64,000 bases of DNA from an uncultured Fidelibacterota bacterium (GTDB lineage Bacteria; Fidelibacterota; UBA8477; JABMPR01). Within the stretch, counting starts at the first letter, position 1, and each line of letters begins with the position of its first letter. The notes under the pieces were generated by a model. That model did not search any database. It saw nothing but the letters and a program-made list of their open reading frames with translations, and was not told where the DNA came from. The position numbers and the translations under genes were made by a program. Below are positions 27,636-38,844 of the stretch, in pieces. The stretch covers positions 1-64,000 of the forward strand of contig CALBFA010000068.1 in the NCBI GenBank assembly GCA_937888365.1. The letters are read 5' to 3'.

Positions 27636-29885
27636 CTATTTTGCTTGTGCATCCACTACAGCTATCGCTGTCATGTTGGCAACATCTTTTACCTCTGATG
27701 AACCAATTTGTAAACTATGAATCGGTTTATTCATACCCACAAGGATGGGACCTATAGCTTCAGCACCACCCAGTCTTTCAACAAGTTTGTACGCAATATT
27801 GCCTGATTGCAAATCTGGGAATATTAACACATTGGCCGCTTCTTTAAGCGTGCTAAAAGGATAATGCTCATTCAGCAATTCAGGACTAACTGCAACATCC
27901 GCATTCATCTCGCCATCAACAATCATATCTGGCACTTTTTGATGCAATATCTTTACTGCATCACTAATTTTCTTTGTTTGATCATTTTTAACTGAACCAA
28001 AGTTAGAGTAAGATAACATGGCCACTCTAGGTTTAATTTTAAACCGTTTGGCCTCCTCAGAAACCATGATGGCAATTTCCGCCAGCATTTCTGCTGTTGT
28101 TTCAATATTGACTGTTACATCGGCAAAGATTTTGACATCATTCTTAAATATAAGTAAAAACATACCCGCCACGTGTTTTACGCCAGGCTTTGTTCCAATT
28201 ACTTCCAAGGCAGGTCGTAAGGTATCAGCATATTGTGTTGAGATTCCAGATACCATTGCATCAGCATCTCCCATTTCCACCATCATAGCGCCAAAATAAT
28301 TCGCACGACGCATCAAGCGTCTGGCGCGATCAATGGTGACACCTTTACGTTGCCGTTTTTCATAGAGTTGCTTCGAATATTTTTTAATGGCTAATCCATC
28401 GAGAGGATTGACAATTTCGACGCCTTCTAAATCAACACCCAGTTCATCAGCATGACGTCGGATACGGGTTTCATCACCCAATAAAATTGGCTTTGCAATA
28501 CCTTCCATTACGATTTGATGGCTTGCGCGAATGATGCGTGGATTATCGCCTTCGGGATAAACAACGCGTTTTGGATTCGCTTTCGCTCTGTTGAATAAAA
28601 GTCGCATAAATTCACGACTTGGACTTAAACGTGCTTCGAGTTCTTCACGATATTTTTCTAAGTCGATATGTTTCCGAGCGACGCCTGTTTTCATGGCTGA
28701 CTCCGCAACAGCGATTGATTCCCATAATAAAACACGTGGGTCAAATGGCTTAGGAATCAAATATTCGCGGCCATATTCTAAGGAATCAACGCCATAAGCT
28801 TTTGCAACTTCGTCTGGCACATCTTCTTTGGCTAATTGTGATAATGCCATGGAAGCGGCGACTTTCATGTCGTCATTTATTTCAGAAGCCATCACATCTA
28901 AAGCGCCTCTAAAAATAAAAGGGAAACCCAATACATTATTAACTTGATTCGGGTAATCACTTCGTCCCGTACCCATAATAACATCATCACGTGCCGCTTT
29001 TGCTTCGGGATACGTTATCTCTGGATCCGGATTTGCCATGGCAAAAACGATTGGATCTTTGGCCATATTTTTTACGTCTTCACCACTGATGACGCCTTTT
29101 TTCGACAGCCCAAGAAAAGCGTCGGCTCCAACCATTGCATCATGCACAGTACGGGCATCGGTTTCTTTTGCGAAACGTTTTTTATATTCATTTAAATCCG
29201 TACGGCCATTATGAATAACACCCGTCGAGTCGCACATTGTGATATTTTCGCGTTTCGCACCAAGATTAATGTAGTGCTCCGAACATGCAATAGCAGACGC
29301 TCCAGCTCCTGAAACAACAATTTTAATGTCCGATAAATTTTTGCCAACGAGTTCGCATGCATTTAGCAACGCTGCGCCAGAAATAATAGCCGTTCCGTGT
29401 TGATCATCATGAAAAACAGGAATATTCATTTCTTCCTTGAGACGTTTCTCAATATAGAAACATTCAGGGGCTTTTATATCTTCTAGGTTGATGCCTCCAA
29501 ACGTTGGTTCCATCAACTTCACGGCCTCACAAAATTTGTCAGGATCTTCTGTTGCCAGTTCGATATCAAAAACATCAATATCGGCGAATCTTTTAAATAA
29601 AACGCCTTTCCCTTCCATAACGGGTTTCCCAGCGAGGGCACCGATGTTTCCCAAGCCTAAAACGGCGGTTCCATTAGAAATAACAGCCACTAAGTTTCCG
29701 CGACTCGTGTATTCATTCGCCAGCTCTGGATTTTTCTCAATCTCAAGGCATGGATACGCAACACCGGGCGAATAAGCCAACCCTAAATCGCGTTGCGTGT
29801 TACAAGGTTTTGAGGCAATTACCTCAATTTTTCCTTTTCTAGGCCCATTACTATGATAGTCTAGGGCATCTTGTTTTGTAATCAT
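27636..29885 (-). CDS. maeB: NADP-type malic enzyme fused to phosphotransacetylase-like domain
   Basis: 749 residues in two parts. Residues 1 to about 420 are malic enzyme: [12 protein letters not shown], the metal site [10 protein letters not shown], and a nucleotide-binding [12 protein letters not shown]. Residues about 430-749 match the phosphate acetyl/butyryltransferase fold ([46 protein letters not shown]). This is the MaeB architecture. Malic enzyme makes pyruvate, CO2 and reduced cofactor from malate; in studied MaeB proteins the second domain is thought to sense acetyl-CoA rather than catalyse. GAGGAG precedes the start. No other PTA is in the window. Confidence 0.95.
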   Translation of the reverse strand: MITKQDALDYHSNGPRKGKIEVIASKPCNTQRDLGLAYSPGVAYPCLEIEKNPELANEYTSRGNLVAVISNGTAVLGLGNIGALAGKPVMEGKGVLFKRFADIDVFDIELATEDPDKFCEAVKLMEPTFGGINLEDIKAPECFYIEKRLKEEMNIPVFHDDQHGTAIISGAALLNACELVGKNLSDIKIVVSGAGASAIACSEHYINLGAKRENITMCDSTGVIHNGRTDLNEYKKRFAKETDARTVHDAMVGADAFLGLSKKGVISGEDVKNMAKDPIVFAMANPDPEITYPEAKAARDDVIMGTGRSDYPNQVNNVLGFPFIFRGALDVMASEINDDMKVAASMALSQLAKEDVPDEVAKAYGVDSLEYGREYLIPKPFDPRVLLWESIAVAESAMKTGVARKHIDLEKYREELEARLSPSREFMRLLFNRAKANPKRVVYPEGDNPRIIRASHQIVMEGIAKPILLGDETRIRRHADELGVDLEGVEIVNPLDGLAIKKYSKQLYEKRQRKGVTIDRARRLMRRANYFGAMMVEMGDADAMVSGISTQYADTLRPALEVIGTKPGVKHVAGMFLLIFKNDVKIFADVTVNIETTAEMLAEIAIMVSEEAKRFKIKPRVAMLSYSNFGSVKNDQTKKISDAVKILHQKVPDMIVDGEMNADVAVSPELLNEHYPFSTLKEAANVLIFPDLQSGNIAYKLVERLGGAEAIGPILVGMNKPIHSLQIGSSEVKDVANMTAIAVVDAQAK

Positions 29886-29903
29886 TACATACTCCTCGGG
29901 ACT

Positions 29904-31097
29904 TTACTCCCAAAAGTGTTTGAGTCTTTCAAGACCTTCTTGTATGAGGTCAATATTTATACCTGAATAGGCAAATCTAATAAATACATCTTTTTCATGG
30001 GACAAACGACGTCCAAAATGCTCACGGCTACAAAATGAAACACCTGTTTCGTGCAATGCATCCAACCGGAAATCAGCCGAACTTTTATAGTCTTTACGAT
30101 TGTAAATTTCTGTAACATCAGGGAATAGATAGAAGGTGGTTTCGGGCTTACTGACTTTTACGCCATCAATCGCAAGAAGTGATGTCATAAGGGCATCGCG
30201 TCTTTCTTTTAATTGATTGAGGATGACTTTTTGCTGTTCTTGAGGTCCTGATACAGCCGCTACACCAGCGTATTGAACAAAATGGTTCGAACACGATTCA
30301 TGATTCGTATTAAATTTTGAAATGGATGAAATGACGTTTTCCGGACCGATGGCAGCACCTAAACGCCAACCTGTCATCGCAAATTTTTTGGAAAATGTAT
30401 ATAAAATGACGGTTCGCTCTTTCATGCCTGGCAAAGAGGCAATACTCGTACTTTTACCTGCATAGCGAATTTCGAAATAGGCTTCATCGGACAAAACCCA
30501 TAAATCATGCTTTAATGCCAAATCCGCCAGCCATTGCATTTCTTCAGTCGACGACTCTGCGCCAATAGGGTTTTGAAAATTATTATAAATCAGAATGGAT
30601 GTCTTTGGCGTTATTTGGCTTTCTATCTCGTCGCGATTAATTTCAAAACCTGAATCTGTCGCAATATACCCATACGGTAGCGCTTTACCGCCTTGATACT
30701 CAATCTGAGATTCGTAAATCGGATAACCAGGATTCGGATAAAGAACTTCGTCGCCTTCGTTCATAACCGTGCTTAAAAACTTACCAATGACAGGTTTTCC
30801 GCCTGGTTGAATCGACACATTTTCAGGTCCGTATTCCAATCCTCTATCCTTGCCAACATTTTCGGCCATCGCTTCACGTAGAGGTGAAATACCTGCTCCA
30901 GGAGCGTAGCCCGTATAGCCATCACGAATGGCTTTATTCATGGCTTCAACGATATGACCCGGAGATGGAATATTCATGTCCCCTAGATGAAAAGGATAAA
31001 CTTTATGTCCTTTGTTTTGCCATGCGGCTGCATCAGCACCAACTTGAAAAGCGGTTTCCGTGCCGAGTCGCGTCAATTTCTTCGAGAGAGGGCGCAT
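29904..31097 (-). CDS. class I/II PLP-dependent aminotransferase
   Basis: 397 residues of fold-type I aminotransferase: IYNNFQNPIGAESS, the PLP-lysine motif YTFSKKFAMTGWRLG and the phosphate-binding Arg nearby, and a C-terminal VFIRFAYSG matching the IRIAYA/S signature. It probably transfers an amino group between an amino acid (aspartate, alanine or aromatic) and 2-oxoglutarate; the substrate cannot be fixed from sequence. AAGGA precedes the start. It is 18 bases upstream of the malic enzyme gene, so the pair is likely co-transcribed and may link amino acids to the pyruvate/malate node. Confidence 0.85.
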   Translation of the reverse strand: MRPLSKKLTRLGTETAFQVGADAAAWQNKGHKVYPFHLGDMNIPSPGHIVEAMNKAIRDGYTGYAPGAGISPLREAMAENVGKDRGLEYGPENVSIQPGGKPVIGKFLSTVMNEGDEVLYPNPGYPIYESQIEYQGGKALPYGYIATDSGFEINRDEIESQITPKTSILIYNNFQNPIGAESSTEEMQWLADLALKHDLWVLSDEAYFEIRYAGKSTSIASLPGMKERTVILYTFSKKFAMTGWRLGAAIGPENVISSISKFNTNHESCSNHFVQYAGVAAVSGPQEQQKVILNQLKERRDALMTSLLAIDGVKVSKPETTFYLFPDVTEIYNRKDYKSSADFRLDALHETGVSFCSREHFGRRLSHEKDVFIRFAYSGINIDLIQEGLERLKHFWE

Positions 31098-31230
31098 TTT
31101 TGAATTCCTTATTTGCCGTATTCAGTGAAAATAATATTCATAGGATATGTATAATGGTCTAATCCTATGTTCAACAATACGGTATAATATTGAGAATCCT
31201 CAAAATAAAATTTGTGAGAATTTCTGTACA

Positions 31231-33576
31231 TTAATCTTCTAGTGACGTTCTTAATCGGCTTAATCGCAATTCGCGATCATTTACAAATTTCGTGACGCCT
31301 TTCAGCAACCACCCCGACGAAATATGCGCATCTTCGCAAACTTCTTCAAGAGATCCGCCACCGCGCCAGTTATTATCAAAATCAGCTGATATGGCATATT
31401 CACTTGAGATATGGTTTGCTGTCCAATGTGCCATACTTGTTTTCGCTGCGTTTGTAATAAATGTTGAATCCATCCATTCTTTTTCAGAATAGAGGCTCGA
31501 TTTATAGGCATCCGATTGCAATGCAAAAAGTTGCGGACTAACCGCAGCGATGACTTTAATATTCAGCTCAAGCGCATCGAGTTTCGGTAGTATTTCTACA
31601 AAATTAGCCGTCGTGCTGGTGCCTTGAATAAATACAAGTCCCATTTTTTTCTGCCTTGGATTGTAATCACGTAAAATGTAAGCACCTTTTGCCGCATCAA
31701 GATGAGATGCCATTCCTAAAGCTTTACGATCGGGTACTGTAATGCCAGGACGCGTGAGATGAAGCGCGATGATGTGTTTGCCTGTTTTCATTGCTGCCGC
31801 AATCATTGGGGCGACTTCATTATGTTCCCATGGGTATAAATTTATAACATGACCCTCTGGAAAAAGTTGCGTGACCGAAGGCGAATAAATGCCGAAATGT
31901 GTTCGCGAATCTTCGGCCGTTTCAGGACCCGAATGACCAACGACCCAGATGACTTTCCCCACCTGAATATCCGTATCTTGGCACAATTGTGAAAATAAGC
32001 GCATGGCTCCGTATTTAAGATAGGAGAATGATCCATAAGTGGAACTTGCAGCATAAAAGCCATTAAATTCGTCAAATGGTTTATCAGAGAAATTGACACC
32101 TGCAATACCTGTCGTAATAGATGCATTCGCAAATTCTGTGATGCCTTGTGGCAACATACAGCCGGAGGGATTCGTGTCTCTATTGTAGAAACCGAGTCCT
32201 GCAAAGCCATCCCAAGATTTTCCAAAACCCGAAATATTGGTGGAATCAGCTAAGTCCGCTGACGTTGCTAAAAAGAGTGGGCGTCCATAATTTTTGACGC
32301 AATAGGCATTGACCCATGCGCCCCATTTTGAAAGTGCACCACGGTTGGGTTGGGTTGAGCCAGGTTCTGCAAATAATTCTTTAGGATAATTTTCGTAATC
32401 CGTGAGCACTGGATCCAGCGTTGGATTTTTCGACAAATCGAATGAAACGGACTGAATCTCGTCCGGGACTCTCTTTGCCAGTTCAATGAGTCGATCGGCG
32501 ACATAGTCAACGAGTTCAGGATGTTGGTCATAGATGGTAAATACTTTTTCCATATTAACCGTCGCTTGAGCTAATTTCGCATCGGTTGTAACAGGACCTT
32601 GCTGACCAAAGCCATCAAATTCAATTCCATAAGTCTCGCTAAAATATTTTTTGGTTTCCCAAAAAATTGGGCTGTTAAATTTATGGGCTGCACCATGAGA
32701 TTTATTATCGAAAACGCCATAACCACGACCTTTGCTGGTTTTGAACCACCCCATAACCGGACGCTGTGAGTCATCTTGCCCATTTCCCATATTCAACAAT
32801 GTTTCCGTGACGGTTTGCCATTCCATACCTTTTTCCGTACCGTAAACACGCCATCCGTGAGACCCGAACCAATCCTGCGGTGTCCCATAAATAACTGATG
32901 AGAAAGGTCTATCGTCGATGCCATAATCATTCCAATCAACGAGATAGTAAAGATTATCTAGACCGAGTCCATAAGCGCTGTTCAAAGTTTCATGCGTTAC
33001 ACCTGCCGTTAAACCACCTTCACCTTCGATGGCAAAGACACGGACATTTTTGGCGTCAGCATATTTCAATGCCATTGCTTCACCAGCTGCGACTGGCGTT
33101 CCATGACCTGAAGGTCCTGTATTCGCTTTGAAGAAGTTGGTTTTTCCTGTCATTTCAGCGTGCCCAGGCAATCCATCATTATGACGCAATGTCAATAAAT
33201 CTTGCCAATAAACGGTTTTTTCATCGCCACCTGAAATGAGATATTTTTTATCGCCAGTCTTTTGGTATTTACGACGCATCGCCTCATTAAGTGTCGCTAA
33301 AAGCGAATACACAACGGGGACCGTATGTCCCGCAACGAGAATAAATTTATCGGCAAATCGTCGCTCGGGATTACGTATGTCCCAACGCATCACACCGGAG
33401 AGCATCATCGCTAATAATGCATGAACTTTAGATCGCGAGCCACCTGGATGTCCACTTTGGCGCAGATTAAGCATAATATCAATGCCTTGATCTGTCATAT
33501 CTTTTAGCATTTCCCACTTATCAAAATGCTGTTCTAGTTCGGCATAATTATCTTCATTTCGTTTACTCATATTCAT
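31231..33576 (-). CDS. transketolase-like thiamine diphosphate enzyme
   Basis: 781 residues, longer than ordinary transketolases (about 660). The N-terminal third has GHPGGSRSK, the LRHNDGLPGHAEM segment and a thiamine-diphosphate motif (GEGGLTAGVTHETLNSA ... DWNDYGID; Glu in place of the usual second-position Asp of GDG). The middle and C-terminal parts carry ADLADSTNISG, GITEFANASI and WEHNEVAPMIAAAM, matching the pyrimidine-binding and C-terminal transketolase domains. It may act in the pentose phosphate pathway, but the divergence allows another ketol transfer. It follows the Rrf2 regulator gene by 17 bases, so they form an operon. Confidence 0.78.
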   Translation of the reverse strand: MNMSKRNEDNYAELEQHFDKWEMLKDMTDQGIDIMLNLRQSGHPGGSRSKVHALLAMMLSGVMRWDIRNPERRFADKFILVAGHTVPVVYSLLATLNEAMRRKYQKTGDKKYLISGGDEKTVYWQDLLTLRHNDGLPGHAEMTGKTNFFKANTGPSGHGTPVAAGEAMALKYADAKNVRVFAIEGEGGLTAGVTHETLNSAYGLGLDNLYYLVDWNDYGIDDRPFSSVIYGTPQDWFGSHGWRVYGTEKGMEWQTVTETLLNMGNGQDDSQRPVMGWFKTSKGRGYGVFDNKSHGAAHKFNSPIFWETKKYFSETYGIEFDGFGQQGPVTTDAKLAQATVNMEKVFTIYDQHPELVDYVADRLIELAKRVPDEIQSVSFDLSKNPTLDPVLTDYENYPKELFAEPGSTQPNRGALSKWGAWVNAYCVKNYGRPLFLATSADLADSTNISGFGKSWDGFAGLGFYNRDTNPSGCMLPQGITEFANASITTGIAGVNFSDKPFDEFNGFYAASSTYGSFSYLKYGAMRLFSQLCQDTDIQVGKVIWVVGHSGPETAEDSRTHFGIYSPSVTQLFPEGHVINLYPWEHNEVAPMIAAAMKTGKHIIALHLTRPGITVPDRKALGMASHLDAAKGAYILRDYNPRQKKMGLVFIQGTSTTANFVEILPKLDALELNIKVIAAVSPQLFALQSDAYKSSLYSEKEWMDSTFITNAAKTSMAHWTANHISSEYAISADFDNNWRGGGSLEEVCEDAHISSGWLLKGVTKFVNDRELRLSRLRTSLED

Positions 33577-33593
33577 TCAAATATTCACTTTCT

Positions 33594-34001
33594 TTAATGG
33601 GATTTTAACAGATGCGTGATGTCATGTTGTGTTAAAACTTGATCGATAGCATCTTGCGCTAGTCTCCAAACATCATGCATTCCACAATCTAATTTATAGG
33701 CACAAGAACCCGAGTTTATAAGGCATTCATTTAACGAAATGGGGCCTTCAAGGGCTTCAACAACTTCAAGGATTGTAATCTCGCTTGGTTCCCGTTTTAG
33801 ACGAACACCACCTGCTACACCGCGAGTCGTTTCTATAATATTAGCAGCGACTAATGGTTTGAAAAGTTTTCTTAAAAATGGCTCTGGTATTCCTTTAGCT
33901 TTCGATATTTGGCCTATTCTAGCCATATTACCGTAGCCATGAGCCACTAAAAATGAAATAGCTCTCATCCCATATTCGCCTGATTTTGTAAGTTGTATCA
34001 T
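33594..34001 (-). CDS. Rrf2-family transcriptional regulator
   Basis: 135 residues: an N-terminal winged helix (LTKSGEYGMRAISFL, ISKAKGIPEPFLRKLF, TTRGVAGGVRL) and three cysteines in NECLINSGSCAYKLDC, spaced like the iron-sulfur ligands of IscR and NsrR. It is therefore likely to bind an Fe-S cluster and respond to iron, oxygen or nitric oxide (inference from family). GGGGAGG precedes the start. It is in one operon with the transketolase-like gene and may control it. Confidence 0.88.
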   Translation of the reverse strand: MIQLTKSGEYGMRAISFLVAHGYGNMARIGQISKAKGIPEPFLRKLFKPLVAANIIETTRGVAGGVRLKREPSEITILEVVEALEGPISLNECLINSGSCAYKLDCGMHDVWRLAQDAIDQVLTQHDITHLLKSH

Positions 34002-34125
34002 TGGTGGCCTCCCCTTAGTTTTTCCAATCCCTCAACGGTTGATTTGGGACAATTATTAACGATAAACATAGGTGAGCAAACTAGTCCTATAATAGTTTTC
34101 GGCAATTCATTTTCTATTTATTTCA

Positions 34126-34503
34126 TTAACTGTTTTTATGCTTTTGATTTTTTAAAATAATGCCAATCCCCCATAAATTTAACAATAAACCTAAAGCGAG
34201 ATAGATGATCTCTTTAATACCTGCTGTACCCACAACAATGTTCATCCATGAGTGGGAAAGCGAAACGATACCAATAATAACGAATAAGTAGCCCAGCATT
34301 TTCATTTCAAAATTTGCTGGTTTTCGTTTATCTAAATCGTGTATTATCATAATCGTAAAAGCTAAAAGGCAAATATGTTGCCAAACAAAAGAAATAGCTT
34401 GAAATAAGATAGACGTGAATTGAAAACCTTTTGTCTCATGTCCCCAAAAAGCTCCTGAAGTACAAAGTAAGGTAAGCATCCTACTGACGTTTTTTTTTGC
34501 CAC
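34126..34503 (-). CDS. small membrane protein, start uncertain
   Basis: The ORF codes 125 residues with about three hydrophobic segments (around 28-52, 68-85, 95-115). I do not recognise a family. The first about 17 residues (including SRMLTLLC) are encoded by an imperfect copy of the dispersed GTAAGCATC element, so the true start is probably further in, or the gene was fused to a repeat. No clear ribosome site supports any single start. It lies between the Rrf2 and acyltransferase genes without apparent link. Confidence 0.4.
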   Translation of the reverse strand: MAKKNVSRMLTLLCTSGAFWGHETKGFQFTSILFQAISFVWQHICLLAFTIMIIHDLDKRKPANFEMKMLGYLFVIIGIVSLSHSWMNIVVGTAGIKEIIYLALGLLLNLWGIGIILKNQKHKNS

Positions 34504-34690
34504 AAACTTGGATATAAAATTGGATACGGGATATGCATCAGGATCTGCCCAATCTGCGGGAAAGATTATTTTTCGTGGTTTTTGTGTTGTTCTTTACTTT
34601 TATTAAATTCTTTTTCTTCGTGAAACTTAGTGCTTCTTTGTGGAGCTTGGTGTTAGATTTTTTCCGCAAGCAAGATGCTTACGCTACTCT
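34464..34690. repeat. dispersed intergenic repeat elements
   Basis: This stretch holds an imperfect GTAAGCATCCT element (34464-34483) and an exact inverted copy of AGAGTAGCGTAAGCATC (34674-34690; direct copy at 27013). Between them are T-rich 'TTCTTCGTG...CTTTGTGG...TTGGTG' strings like those at 27.44 kb and 52.4 kb. The 60-codon ORF at 34533-34718 is a translation of these repeats. Confidence 0.65.
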
Positions 34691-35755
34691 ATTTTTCGAA
34701 GTTATGAATTTTAAATGAAGATAGTTGATAATTGGTTTTTCAATATGTCGGTGAAAAAGTACAGAGCATGTTAAACACAAAAATAGAATGATAAAATAAG
34801 TCGTCAATGCTCCTATAATGCCGAATTGGTTTAGATGTATTTTGATAGCAACTTTCGCTAAAACACTGATAAGTGGTACATGAATAAGATAAAGAGCGTA
34901 TGAGGCATTACCAACTTGCTGCAACAAATTGGAACCACCAAATATTCTTCCGTTTTCTTCTAATTTAACAAGCCCAAAAATGATTAAAGCACTGGCAATT
35001 CCGTAGAGGATAATTTCAATATTTTTAAGGGATTCATGATTAAATAAGGTATCAATGGCTACAAGTGCGAACAACATGAGTCCAATAATGAGAGGTAATT
35101 GTGGGCGTATCATCTTTTGTTTCATTGAAAATGCAACTCTAGATACGGCCATTCCCACGATAAAAAGGAGTATATATTGCTGATATAAAAAGGGAACGGA
35201 CGTCGTTAAATTAAGATCATAGGAAAAGAAGCCTACACCGACGAAAAGAGCCATCCCAACAAGAATGGATAGCTTTTTGTGGATGATTAAGAATGAAAAA
35301 TAGGCATAAAATAACACCTCATATTGAAGCGTCCACGCCACAATAAGTATAGGAGCGCCGAGGCCGCTAACGAGGCTTTCTAGCTGCGGGAATAGCAATA
35401 GAGACTTCAAAAACAATATTCCGTCGATATGAAGGATGTGTTGTAAACTCGGTGTCAATTGAGTTAGTAAATAGACACCAAGAAAAATAATGATATAGGT
35501 CGGATAAATACGAATCAATCGCTTAAGAAGATATTTTTTTAGGTGCAACGGTTTTGAAATATCTTTGCGATGCGCCGTCAGAATAATAAATCCACTCAAA
35601 ACGAAAAAGAATTCGACTCCAGACGTTCCAAACGAAAATGGAAATGCTAATGAAGGGATTCCAAAATATTTCTCCGCGGCAATGACGCGTCCCAAATGAT
35701 AGAGCACAACCAATATGGCCGCAATTGCCCGACCTGCTTGTAATGATTTATACAA
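34679..35755 (-). CDS. acyltransferase family 3 membrane protein
   Basis: 358 residues with about ten hydrophobic segments and the N-terminal signature of acyltransferase-3/OafA proteins: LQAGRAIAAILVVLYHLGR, then GTSGVEFFFVLSGFIIL, and RLIRIYPTYII. Members add acetyl or other acyl groups to surface sugars or lipids. There is no extracytoplasmic SGNH domain. The start is a TTG without a clear ribosome site. The final codons (Arg-Val-Ala-stop) come from the dispersed AGAGTAGCGTAAGCATC repeat, so the original C-terminus may have been altered by repeat insertion. Confidence 0.85.
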   Translation of the reverse strand: MYKSLQAGRAIAAILVVLYHLGRVIAAEKYFGIPSLAFPFSFGTSGVEFFFVLSGFIILTAHRKDISKPLHLKKYLLKRLIRIYPTYIIIFLGVYLLTQLTPSLQHILHIDGILFLKSLLLFPQLESLVSGLGAPILIVAWTLQYEVLFYAYFSFLIIHKKLSILVGMALFVGVGFFSYDLNLTTSVPFLYQQYILLFIVGMAVSRVAFSMKQKMIRPQLPLIIGLMLFALVAIDTLFNHESLKNIEIILYGIASALIIFGLVKLEENGRIFGGSNLLQQVGNASYALYLIHVPLISVLAKVAIKIHLNQFGIIGALTTYFIILFLCLTCSVLFHRHIEKPIINYLHLKFITSKNRVA

Positions 35756-35927
35756 GGATGCTACTTAATCTGACTATTTATTTTCAATTTGCTAAAAACC
35801 TGTCTCTCTTCTTTTGCGACAACATCGTTGAACTCATATCTAAAACAAGATTATTTTTTGATTCTTATAAATATGTTTTGTAACGCTTTGGTATTCTCCG
35901 CTTCTAAAACCACCTATGGAGGAAAAC

Positions 35928-36428
35928 ATGAAACGTAATAAAACAGTTTATATAGCCGTTATTGGTCTATTAGTCACATTTGGAGCTTATCTTTTTGGTA
36001 CAAGCAGCAAAGATTCAAGTTCAAATATAGCACCCGATTTTTCATTGCAAGATATCAATGGGAAAACACTCACGCTTTCTGATTATAAAGGGAAGGTTAT
36101 TATTTTGGATTTTTGGGCTACTTGGTGTCCACCTTGTCGTCAAGAGATTCCTGAGTTTATAGAACTGCAAGAAAGATATAAAGATGACCTAATTGTCATC
36201 GGTGTTTCTTTAGACCGTGACGGTCCCAAAGCCGTCGTACCCTTTTACAAAGAGAACGGTCTCAATTATTCTGTTGTCTATGCTGACGGAGCCGTTGTAA
36301 AAGCCTACGGTGGCGTTCAAAGCATCCCTACAACATTTGTAATTGATAAAGATTTTCATATTCAACGCAAATATGTCGGGTACACACAGCAGTCAAAATT
36401 TATCGCGGACATCAAAGCATTAAAGTAA
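35928..36428 (+). CDS. TlpA-like thiol-disulfide oxidoreductase
   Basis: 166 residues from the chosen start: an N-terminal membrane anchor or signal (VYIAVIGLLVTFGAYLF), then a redoxin/thioredoxin fold with active site WCPPC and the cis-proline region SIPTTFVID. It probably works in the periplasm as a reductant, for example in cytochrome c maturation like TlpA/ResA/CcmG, which fits a genome rich in c-type cytochromes (inference). The ATG at 35928 follows GGAGG; the track's earlier ATG overlaps that site and is rejected. It is transcribed alone before the 64-residue gene. Confidence 0.88.
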   Translation: MKRNKTVYIAVIGLLVTFGAYLFGTSSKDSSSNIAPDFSLQDINGKTLTLSDYKGKVIILDFWATWCPPCRQEIPEFIELQERYKDDLIVIGVSLDRDGPKAVVPFYKENGLNYSVVYADGAVVKAYGGVQSIPTTFVIDKDFHIQRKYVGYTQQSKFIADIKALK

Positions 36429-36537
36429 AAAGCAAGAAAGGTTCAATTTAGAACTTTATTTCTTGTTGATTTTTTATTTGCATCAATAGCACTTTCTGCT
36501 ATTATAGCCGTCGCAAAAGCACTGGAAGGAAAAGAAC

Positions 36538-36732
36538 ATGGCAAAAGCACAAGCATTCGGGGACAAAGTACACGGTAAGATTCGAACCAATAAAAGAATG
36601 GTTAAATATATTCTACCTGCAAAAGGTGAAGGTAGATCAAAAGTTCGCTTTAAAGAAGGTATGATAATCGTACCAGATGATCAAGAGCATGGCGCATTTA
36701 TGAATACACAAATGGCAGAACTCTTAAAATAA
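36538..36732 (+). CDS. small basic protein of unknown function
   Basis: 64 residues, no membrane segment, many Lys/Arg in the first 40 (KIRTNKRMVKYILPAKGEGRSKVRFKEG). It is probably real: AAGGA precedes the ATG at good distance and a strong terminator follows directly. I do not recognise a family. The size and charge would suit a nucleic-acid- or ribosome-associated protein, but this is only a guess. Confidence 0.6.
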   Translation: MAKAQAFGDKVHGKIRTNKRMVKYILPAKGEGRSKVRFKEGMIIVPDDQEHGAFMNTQMAELLK

Positions 36733-38835
<2,103 letters not shown>

Positions 38836-38844
38836 GAAAACGAA

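Noticed and set aside
34533-34718. 60-codon hydrophobic ORF on the plus strand
   Set aside because: It is made of T-rich repeat strings and overlaps the 3' end of the acyltransferase.
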